A stretch of DNA of 44,073 bases from GH45 sp965370965 (GTDB taxonomy: Bacteria; Bacteroidota; Bacteroidia; Bacteroidales; SZUA-534), in NCBI GenBank assembly GCA_965370965.1, contig CBDUWQ010000005.1, positions 1 to 44,073 of the forward strand, given 5' to 3'. The translations under genes and the position numbers were made by a program. Below the pieces are notes generated by a model. That model saw only the letters and a program-made list of their open reading frames with translations, did not search any database and was not told the DNA's origin. Within the stretch, counting starts at the first letter, position 1. Each line of letters begins with the position of its first letter. Below are positions 24,451 to 31,561 of this stretch, one piece after another.

Positions 24451-25302
24451 ATGGTACGCATATATATAAAATTATTAATTGCAGCTTTATTTATTTCAGT
24501 ATCATGTACAAATAAGCATGAGTTTAAGGTTAACGAATCGGGTGTTGAGTATAAATTTATTGAGGAGAATAATAATAATCCAAAACCAAAAATTGGCGAT
24601 GTTGTTACTATAAAAATGCGCTATACCAATCCAAGCGGTAATGTTATTGAAGAGTCGGGTTTGTTTAGAACTCAGCTAAAAAAATCAACACACGCCGGTG
24701 GTAGTATTGAAAAATCCATTGCTTTTATGCATAAAGGTGATAGTGCGGTTTTTAAAATAAATGCCGGAAACTACTATACAAAAACACGGCACATACCTCT
24801 GCCCGAATGCTTATCAGCTGACGATAATTTGATTTTTTACATTCGTCTAATAAATATTACATCATTAAATGATTTTACCAAGGAGCGTGAAATGGCTGTG
24901 TTAAGTGATAAAAGGAATGAGGATAAGATGCTAAAAGATTTTCTTGAGCGTTCAAATATAAGAGTTGAACCAACCATAAGCGGGCTTTATATTGTTGAAA
25001 TTAAAAAAGGAAGCGGAGCAACTCCTGTTCCCGGTAAAACAGTAACGGTTAATTATTTAGGTTATTTTATTGATGGTAAAACATTTGATTCATCGTATGA
25101 TAGAAATAAGCCATTTAAGTTTAAATATGGCATTGGCGAAGTTATTCAGGGTTGGGATGAAGGTATGGCAAAAATGACCGTTGGAGGCAAGTATAAACTA
25201 ATAATACCTTCGCATTTAGCTTATGGCAGTACTCAACAAGGACCAATACCACCCAATAGCACACTTGTTTTTGAAATGGAGCTTTTAGATGTTGAAAAAT
25301 AA
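24451..25302 (+). CDS. Lipoprotein with two FKBP domains, the second canonical
   Basis: A 283-residue lipoprotein (FISVSC, C19). The N-terminal FKBP-like domain (about 28-135) has GGSIEKSI at the tryptophan position and an inserted YYTKTRHIPL loop shared with the preceding protein, showing common origin. The C-terminal domain (about 175-282) is a full FKBP: NYLGYFIDGKTFDSS, VIQGWDEGM with the active-site tryptophan, HLAYGSTQQGPIPPNSTLVF. It should catalyse proline cis-trans isomerisation on exported proteins. It is the third of four adjacent FKBP genes. Confidence 0.87.
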   Translation: MVRIYIKLLIAALFISVSCTNKHEFKVNESGVEYKFIEENNNNPKPKIGDVVTIKMRYTNPSGNVIEESGLFRTQLKKSTHAGGSIEKSIAFMHKGDSAVFKINAGNYYTKTRHIPLPECLSADDNLIFYIRLINITSLNDFTKEREMAVLSDKRNEDKMLKDFLERSNIRVEPTISGLYIVEIKKGSGATPVPGKTVTVNYLGYFIDGKTFDSSYDRNKPFKFKYGIGEVIQGWDEGMAKMTVGGKYKLIIPSHLAYGSTQQGPIPPNSTLVFEMELLDVEK

Positions 25303-25306
25303 TTAT

Positions 25307-26491
25307 ATGATTGAAAAAAGCATAAAGGCAATAGCTATCGGTTGCCTTTTTTTTATTAGTCAGATAGTATCTGCTCAGGTTTACCAAAACGACCCCAATT
25401 TAATCGAAACAGAATCGGGTTTAAGGTATAAAATCACAAAACAGGGTTCTGGTGATTTTCCAAAGGCAGGCGACAGAATTTGGTTGCACTACTATGCTAA
25501 ATTCGAAAATGACTCAATTTATGATAGTACGGTTAAAAATGGTCCCATAGATGTTTACCTTGGGCAGGGGCAGTTAATTAAAGGTTGGGAAGAAGGGTTG
25601 AAGCTAATAAAACCTATGGGAGCTATATTGTTGGTTGTTCCGCCCGAGTTAGGATATGGCAATAAACAATATAAAAATATACCTGCCAATTCAACCCTAA
25701 TATTTGAAATTGCTCTATTACAGGCAGATAAGGGTAAGACTATTGAGCCTTTTAATATTGAAAATAAAACTATTAAAAAAGGAAAAAAAAAGTTAAAGTA
25801 TTATTTGGTTGAGCAAGGTAAAGGACCAAAAGCTAAGTTTGGCGATAATGCCTATATACACTTTACAGGATACCTGCCCGATGGTACTATATTTGACTCA
25901 TCGCATAAAAAAGGCGAACCTGTTCGTATTACCGTAGGAATTAATCAGGTAGTTATGGGCTGGGATATGGGTTTATTGTTTATGAACAAAGGCAGCAAGA
26001 TAAAACTGATTATTCCGCCCAAACTTGCTTATGGCAAACTAGGATTTAAAAATATTGTACCTCCAAACACAACATTAACCCTCGATTTAGAAATGGTTGA
26101 TTTGATACCTCCTAAGCCTGTTATAAAATGGGACATAAAGGAAAAAGAGATTATTGAAACCACAAGTGGACTAAAATATATTGTTTTTGAATTGGGTGAG
26201 GGTGATATTATTAAAAACGACGATATTGTTGAAGTGCATTATTCAGGTTATTTTACAAATGGCGAATTATTCGATTCATCGGTAAAAAGGTTTGAACCAA
26301 TACGTTTTCCCATTGGGGCAAATGCTGTTATTGATGGTTGGGATGAGGGGTTAAAACTGATGCGGAAAGGAGCAAAATTCCAATTGATAATACCATCGGA
26401 CTTAGCTTATGGCGAAAATGGTGCGCCTCCGCAAATACCACCCATTACCAATTTGATTTTTGATATTGAAGTAATTGATGTAATGAGATAA
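25307..26491 (+). CDS. Exported three-domain FKBP-type peptidyl-prolyl isomerase
   Basis: Starting at 25307 the 394-residue protein has a normal signal peptide (MIEKSIKAIAIGCLFFISQ, cleaved after VSAQ) and no lipobox; an in-frame ATG at 25289 would overlap the previous gene by 14 bp and add six residues. Three FKBP domains lie at about 35-145, 155-265 and 280-394, each with the tryptophan motif intact (LIKGWEEGL, VVMGWDMGL, VIDGWDEGL) and an AYG/GYG flap. It is likely a soluble periplasmic foldase, in contrast to the three lipoproteins before it. The operon probably ends after it. Confidence 0.88.
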   Translation: MIEKSIKAIAIGCLFFISQIVSAQVYQNDPNLIETESGLRYKITKQGSGDFPKAGDRIWLHYYAKFENDSIYDSTVKNGPIDVYLGQGQLIKGWEEGLKLIKPMGAILLVVPPELGYGNKQYKNIPANSTLIFEIALLQADKGKTIEPFNIENKTIKKGKKKLKYYLVEQGKGPKAKFGDNAYIHFTGYLPDGTIFDSSHKKGEPVRITVGINQVVMGWDMGLLFMNKGSKIKLIIPPKLAYGKLGFKNIVPPNTTLTLDLEMVDLIPPKPVIKWDIKEKEIIETTSGLKYIVFELGEGDIIKNDDIVEVHYSGYFTNGELFDSSVKRFEPIRFPIGANAVIDGWDEGLKLMRKGAKFQLIIPSDLAYGENGAPPQIPPITNLIFDIEVIDVMR

Positions 26492-26809
26492 AATATTTGT
26501 TTCCTCACAAAAAAAGATGGGTAATATATTGACACTTAACATAGACAAGCAAAAAAAAAGATTGAGCGAGATTGATTATAGTTGAAGAATTAGATTGAGT
26601 GAGAGTGAGAGTGAGATTGATATAGATTAAAGAAAAAGATTGAGTAATCTAATTCAATCCTTTCAATCTCTTTCAATCTTTTAGCTTTTTTAAAATAAAA
26701 TATCTTGCCAAAATTAATACTGAGCCAAGTCAAAGTAAACACACAACCTGTCCCGTTTTTCGGGAAATATCATTGTTGAGATACTAATCATTAAACTAAT
26801 TTTTTTCTC
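26492..26809. other. Intergenic region after the FKBP genes
   Basis: This 318-bp gap has no gene. It holds the GATTGAG repeat cluster at 26559-26682 and, at 26751-26765, a tight hairpin TCCCG-TTTTT-CGGGA. The last 45 bp before the next ATG are plain AT-rich DNA. Confidence 0.6.
26559..26682. repeat. GATTGAG/GAGTGA simple-repeat cluster with terminal hairpin
   Basis: The plus strand carries repeated AGATTGAG, GAGATTGAT and GAGTGAGA units up to about 26645, followed by the complementary TTCAATC units at 26651-26682. AAAAGATTGA at 26634-26643 pairs perfectly with TCAATCTTTT at 26673-26682 and is followed by a T-rich stretch, so the far end may be the terminator of the FKBP operon. The repeated units could slip during replication and vary in number. 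Confidence 0.6.
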
Positions 26810-28780
26810 ATGATAAAACCTTTAGGTCATATTATTGAAAGCATTAATACAAAGCGGTTTGCCTTAATATCAATAATTTTAGCCTTTGTTCTTTACGGAA
26901 ATACTTTGCAAAACAACTATGCATTAGACGATTCCATTGTAATAACCAACAATGAATTTACAAAACAAGGCTTTAAAGGCATTGCCGATATACTGTCTTA
27001 TGATTCGTTTACGGGTTTTTTTGGCAAAGAAAAAAAATTAGTAGAAGGAGGACGCTATCGTCCATTATCATTAATAACTTTTGCAATAGAGTACCGGTTT
27101 TTTGGAGAATCGCCCCAAATAAGTCATTTTTTAAATATTATTATACTCATTACAATAGTATTACTTATTTACCTGCTGGTAATAAAACTATTTTCATTAA
27201 AGCTCGGTAATATATTTGCAAAAAAAATGGCCATTGTAACCGCATTGCTTTTTTTACTGCACCCAATACATACCGAGGTGGTTGCAAATATAAAGGGGCG
27301 CGATGAACTGTTAAGCCTTCTATTTTCACTACTTGCTTTTTTAGCTGTACTAAAATATTTTTCAACAAAAAAAATATTGAACCTATTTTTAAGCGGGGTA
27401 TATCTGTTCTTTGCATTAATGTCAAAAGAAAATGCCATTGCTTTTATTTTAATAGTACCGTTGGCATTATGGTTTTTTACAAAAGCAGATTTAAAACAGA
27501 TAGTGGTTAGTAGTTTGCCATTGGTTGTTGGAGCGTCAGTTTTTTTAATTATTAGATATAATGTTTTAGGTGGTTTTCATGGAAGTGTTGCCGGCGAACT
27601 CATGAATAATCCATTTATGAATGCAACAGAGGCACAAAAATATGCTACCATATTATATACATGGGCAATATATTTAAAACTATTGCTGTTTCCGCATCCA
27701 TTAACTTTCGATTATTATCCGTACCATATACCTTTGGTTGGGTTTTCAAATCCGTTAACAATATTTTCAATTGTATTTATTGTTGGTATTTCATTAATTG
27801 CCATAAAGGGTATTAAGAAAAAATCAGTTGTTGCCTTTTCAATTATTGCTTTTGCAGCTACTTTTTCAATGGTGTCAAATATTTTGTTTACGGTAGGTAC
27901 ATTTATGAATGAGCGGTTTGTTTTTATGCCTTCGCTGTTTTGGTGTTTGGCAATTTCATACATGGCTGTTTATTATTTCCGTAAAAAAGGTTATTATAAC
28001 AAAATTGTTATTGCAGTAGCGGGAATTTATGTACTAAGTTTTTACCCGGTAAAAACAATTGCCCGAAACAAGGCTTGGACAGATGATATAACACTTTTTA
28101 TTACTGATGTAAAAACATCGGACAATAGTGCAAAAAGCAACTGCTCGGCAGGTGGCAAGCTGTGGGAAAAAGGCAAAACAATTGAAGATATAAAAAACAG
28201 CCAAAAAATATTTAAACAATCAGAAACGTATCTTCGCCAATCGCTTAAAATACACCCCAATTATGTTGATGCATGGTTGTTGTTGGGTAATTTATTGTTT
28301 GATTCTAAAACGGATATAAATGAATCGGTAAAATGCTATATTGAAGTACTTAAAAGGCAAACCGGTAACATCAATGCATGGAACAATGCCGATATTATTC
28401 TGCAAAAAACCGATAACAGAGTATTGCAACTAAGTAATTATACTCAACTGCAAAGTATTGACAGCAACAGGTATATGATTAATTACAGGTTAGGTGTTTT
28501 GTATGGCAGGTACTTCAATAACCTGCAAAAAGGAATTTACTATTTAAAGCGGGCAAATAAAATAGACCCATCTAAAGTTGATGCACTAAAAGATTTAGGA
28601 ACTGCCTATGGCTTTATGGGTATGGAAAAAGAGGCATATAACACTTGTAAAAAGGCTCTAAAAATTGATAATACCGATGCTCAAATTTATATTAATATTG
28701 GTATAGCCGCATCGCTTTTGGGTTATAAAAAAGAATCGGAAAAATATTTTGCAAAAGCTAAGCAGCTAAAATCCAAATAA
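26810..28780 (+). CDS. TMTC-like membrane glycosyltransferase with C-terminal TPRs
   Basis: A 656-residue protein. About residues 15-420 carry ten or so transmembrane helices of GT-C type. An acidic pair lies in the first external loop (YALDDSIVITNN), then GGRYRPLSLITFAI and LLFLLHPIHTEVVANIKGRDELLS, which are hallmarks of the DUF1736/TMTC mannosyltransferase-like family. About residues 455-656 form TPR repeats (PNYVDAWLLLGNLLFDS, KVDALKDLGTAYGFMGMEKEA, DAQIYINIGIAASLLGYKKES). By analogy with eukaryotic TMTC proteins it may O-glycosylate exported proteins; donor and target here are unknown. It has its own transcription unit, together perhaps with the DUF481 gene 31 bp later. Confidence 0.82.
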   Translation: MIKPLGHIIESINTKRFALISIILAFVLYGNTLQNNYALDDSIVITNNEFTKQGFKGIADILSYDSFTGFFGKEKKLVEGGRYRPLSLITFAIEYRFFGESPQISHFLNIIILITIVLLIYLLVIKLFSLKLGNIFAKKMAIVTALLFLLHPIHTEVVANIKGRDELLSLLFSLLAFLAVLKYFSTKKILNLFLSGVYLFFALMSKENAIAFILIVPLALWFFTKADLKQIVVSSLPLVVGASVFLIIRYNVLGGFHGSVAGELMNNPFMNATEAQKYATILYTWAIYLKLLLFPHPLTFDYYPYHIPLVGFSNPLTIFSIVFIVGISLIAIKGIKKKSVVAFSIIAFAATFSMVSNILFTVGTFMNERFVFMPSLFWCLAISYMAVYYFRKKGYYNKIVIAVAGIYVLSFYPVKTIARNKAWTDDITLFITDVKTSDNSAKSNCSAGGKLWEKGKTIEDIKNSQKIFKQSETYLRQSLKIHPNYVDAWLLLGNLLFDSKTDINESVKCYIEVLKRQTGNINAWNNADIILQKTDNRVLQLSNYTQLQSIDSNRYMINYRLGVLYGRYFNNLQKGIYYLKRANKIDPSKVDALKDLGTAYGFMGMEKEAYNTCKKALKIDNTDAQIYINIGIAASLLGYKKESEKYFAKAKQLKSK

Positions 28781-28811
28781 TGTATATTTTTGCAATAAAA
28801 ATTTAATGTAA

Positions 28812-29843
28812 ATGATGCAACTAATAAAACATGTTGGTATTTTTTTGGTTTTAATGAGCTTTCAATTAGTTGTGTTAGCTGGTTTAAAAACCGATACAGT
28901 ATATTTTCAAAATGGCGATAAGCTAACATGTGAGTTTAAAGGCCTGCAAAATAATTTGTTGAATGTGTCAACAAGTGATGCGGGCAGCTTTAATATAAAA
29001 TGGGATAAAATAGATAGTTTATATATAAAACAGTTTTTGCTTATTGAGGTAAATAATGGCGAACACATAATTGGCACTATCTTTCCATCTGATTCAATTG
29101 GTATTATTGGTATTGCAGGAGGTTTTGGTATTAGGTATTTGCAACGCATGTCAATAGTACGAATGTACCCATACAGAAAACAGTTTTTAAAAAGGATGTC
29201 GGGCAATGTAGGCAGCGGGTTTAATTATGCCCAAGCAAACCAACTTGCTACCTTTGATTTTAACGGAGATATAAAATATACCGCAGAGAAATTTCTGATA
29301 AAATCAAAATATAATGCCAAGTGGACAAGTCAGGAGGATAGGGATAATACCGAAAGGCATGAGGCATCAATTAGCTATTATAGGTTATTGCCTCATCGCT
29401 TTTTTTACTCAACCTTAGGTTCATTAGAGCGCAATAGTGAGCTAAACCTTGATTTGCGTACTAACATAGGTATTGGTTTTGGTAATAACTTTATATTTAA
29501 TAATCATTCAATAGCCTTTGGGGCATTAGGTTTGCAGGTAAACAAAGAGCAAGCAGCTGATTCAACAACTATTAATAGTGAAGGTATAATTGCCTTAAGT
29601 TATTCGTTATTTAGGCTAAACAGTCCAAAAATTGATTTGACCCTATCCACAAATATTTTTCCTAATTTTACCGATACCGAAAGAATTAGGACAACTATTG
29701 ATTCAAAACTGCGATGGGAAATTTTAAATGACTTTTTTATAAAATACACAGTTTATTATACCTATGACAGTAAGCCCCTTTCGGCAGAAGCAAAAAAGGA
29801 AGATTGGTCCACAACTATAGGTATTGAATTCTCTTTTAATTAG
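28812..29843 (+). CDS. DUF481-type outer-membrane beta-barrel protein
   Basis: A 343-residue exported protein with a signal peptide (residues 1-23). Two short beta-rich repeats follow (DTVYFQNGDKLTCEFKGL and NGEHIIGTI, about 28-110), and a C-terminal domain of alternating strands (about 125-343) ends in a terminal aromatic, SFN. The pattern DIKYTAEKFLIKSKYNAKWTSQ and the final DWSTTIGIEFSF resemble DUF481 (YdiY-like) outer-membrane proteins. Function is unknown in the family. The start could be either of two adjacent ATGs at 28812 and 28815. Confidence 0.72.
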   Translation: MMQLIKHVGIFLVLMSFQLVVLAGLKTDTVYFQNGDKLTCEFKGLQNNLLNVSTSDAGSFNIKWDKIDSLYIKQFLLIEVNNGEHIIGTIFPSDSIGIIGIAGGFGIRYLQRMSIVRMYPYRKQFLKRMSGNVGSGFNYAQANQLATFDFNGDIKYTAEKFLIKSKYNAKWTSQEDRDNTERHEASISYYRLLPHRFFYSTLGSLERNSELNLDLRTNIGIGFGNNFIFNNHSIAFGALGLQVNKEQAADSTTINSEGIIALSYSLFRLNSPKIDLTLSTNIFPNFTDTERIRTTIDSKLRWEILNDFFIKYTVYYTYDSKPLSAEAKKEDWSTTIGIEFSFN

Positions 29844-30054
29844 TGCTTGCCCAAAACGAATATTTTTTTTAAAATTATGTTTGGCAACTAAAATTTGTCT
29901 AAAACCGTTACCCGTAAGGTTTATGATCTGTTTTTTTTAAGTAACATATTGATTTTTTGATTAATAAATAAAGAAATACTTTTCTTTATAAAAATAATTA
30001 TATTAAATTTGTTAATTAATTAACTACTATTTTTTTTAACTAAAAATTTTTATT

Positions 30055-31221
30055 ATGAAAAAAATCTACATTATTTTAACAATTTTATTGTGTTCTATTG
30101 TAAGTTTTGGTCAAATGACTTTTCCTTTTGAAGAGAATTTTGATACTTATACAGTAGATGAGCCGTTTGTTAACCAAGTAAGTGCCACAACAACGGTATG
30201 GACAACATGGTCAGATGCTCCGGGTGGTACTGAAGACCCTATTATTTCAGATGACCAAGCCGTAAGCGGTTCAAATTCTATTAAAGTTACAAGTGGTAAC
30301 GATTTAGTACTTAAAACCGGTGATGTAACCGAAGATGTGTATTCGGCATCATTTAATATGTATGTACCTACTGGTACCAAAGGATATTACAATATGCTTC
30401 AAGAGTTTTCAGGCGGAGGTGGTAAATGGGCATATGAGGCTAACTTTAATGCTGATGGAGGAGTTTTTTCTGGCCCTACAGCAGGTACTTTTGATTTTGA
30501 TTTTGATACTTGGTTTGAAATGAAAACTATAATTGATTTGGATGCCGACTGGTGTGAAGTATTTTATAACAATACTTTAGTTTATGAATTTCAATGGAGT
30601 TTAGGAACAAGTAATACAAATTTAAAACAGTTTGCAGCTATTAATTTTTATGGCGCAGATGCCGATGGAAATGACTATTATTTTGACGATGTTTTAATTA
30701 AAACTATTGCAGCAGCCGAACCCCCTACCAACGTAACAGCCACAATTGAAGATGGCAATGATGTTGTGCTTACATGGGAAGCTCCTACAAGTAGTACACC
30801 TGATGCTTATGCTATATTCAGGGATGGTGCACTTATTGATACAATAATGAATGATTTAACTTATACAGATACCAATTTAGCGGTTGGAAATTATAATTAT
30901 TTTGTTAGGTCATATTATTCTGAAACTGGCGCTTACTCAATGCCTGATACTATTGAAGTTGAAATAGTAACTTCAATAAACCAAAACATGGCAAATACAA
31001 TTTTACTTTACCCAAACCCTGTTAATAACGTGCTATACGTTAAAGGTGTTGAGGTTGCCGATAAAATTGAGGTTAGAAGTATTACAGGTAAATTAATCTA
31101 TTCAGGAACCGATGTTTCAATATTTAAGAATGGATATAATACCAGTGATTTAGTTCCGGGTGTTTATACTGTAATTATTTACAATGACAATAGAGCAAAA
31201 GCATTACGATTTGTAAAATAA
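30055..31221 (+). CDS. T9SS-secreted protein with Por sorting tail and FN3 domain
   Basis: A 388-residue secreted protein. Signal peptide 1-19 (ending VSFGQ), then a jelly-roll/LamG-like N-terminal domain (about 22-215: FPFEENFDTYT, YYFDDVLIKT), a fibronectin type III domain (about 220-308: PPTNVTATIEDGNDVVLTW) and a type A C-terminal sorting domain (about 315-388: ILLYPNPVNNVLYVKG, LVPGVYTVIIY, KALRFVK). The sorting tail directs export by the type IX system and probable attachment to the cell surface. The N-terminal domain may bind carbohydrate, but no catalytic residues are evident. The gene stands alone and ends in a strong terminator. Confidence 0.9.
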   Translation: MKKIYIILTILLCSIVSFGQMTFPFEENFDTYTVDEPFVNQVSATTTVWTTWSDAPGGTEDPIISDDQAVSGSNSIKVTSGNDLVLKTGDVTEDVYSASFNMYVPTGTKGYYNMLQEFSGGGGKWAYEANFNADGGVFSGPTAGTFDFDFDTWFEMKTIIDLDADWCEVFYNNTLVYEFQWSLGTSNTNLKQFAAINFYGADADGNDYYFDDVLIKTIAAAEPPTNVTATIEDGNDVVLTWEAPTSSTPDAYAIFRDGALIDTIMNDLTYTDTNLAVGNYNYFVRSYYSETGAYSMPDTIEVEIVTSINQNMANTILLYPNPVNNVLYVKGVEVADKIEVRSITGKLIYSGTDVSIFKNGYNTSDLVPGVYTVIIYNDNRAKALRFVK

Positions 31222-31242
31222 AGAACAAATAATATAGATTAT

Positions 31243-31275
31243 AAAAAATGCTCCCATGTTGGGGGCATTTTTTTT
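31243..31275 (+). terminator. Intrinsic terminator of the T9SS cargo gene
   Basis: A-rich 5' arm with AATGCTCCC, a 5-nt loop and GGGGGCATT followed by a run of T, 21 bp after the stop codon. One G-T wobble. This is the clearest rho-independent terminator in the window. Confidence 0.85.
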
Positions 31276-31561
31276 GTTAAATCCTCAAAGCCTCGTCCCG
31301 TTTTTAGGGGTTATCCGATGACTCTCAATAAGGGCACCTCAAAAGGATCGCCGGCTTCCAGCCGGTTTTATTAGTATTACCCCCAATAATACGATGACAC
31401 AAACTACTCTTTATATGTCATTGTGTACTAATACCGATTGTGAATTAAAGTTACCGATATACTTCATTAGCATTTGTATATCAGTTTTGATTCTACATCG
31501 GCATTATACCAGTAATTTTGATTTTAAAATGGTATAACCCGCATTCATAAGAATAATTTGG
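31276..31561. other. Intergenic region with several hairpins, no gene
   Basis: Between two convergent genes. It contains CCGGCT-TCC-AGCCGG followed by TTTTATT (31351-31371), an imperfect palindrome with TGACACAA and TTGTGTA (about 31395-31428), and an ATACCA/TGGTAT pair near 31507-31535. These may be dispersed intergenic repeats or a bidirectional termination zone. No open frame is supported. Confidence 0.55.

Noticed and set aside
25289..25306. Upstream start for the three-domain FKBP gene, giving a 14-bp gene overlap
   Set aside because: The ATG at 25307 gives a typical signal peptide directly and follows the previous stop by 4 bp; the extra residues MLKNNY add nothing recognisable.
26559..26682. 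CRISPR array, because of repeated short units
   Set aside because: Units are 7-9 bp, imperfect and contiguous, with no spacers of uniform length and no cas genes nearby.
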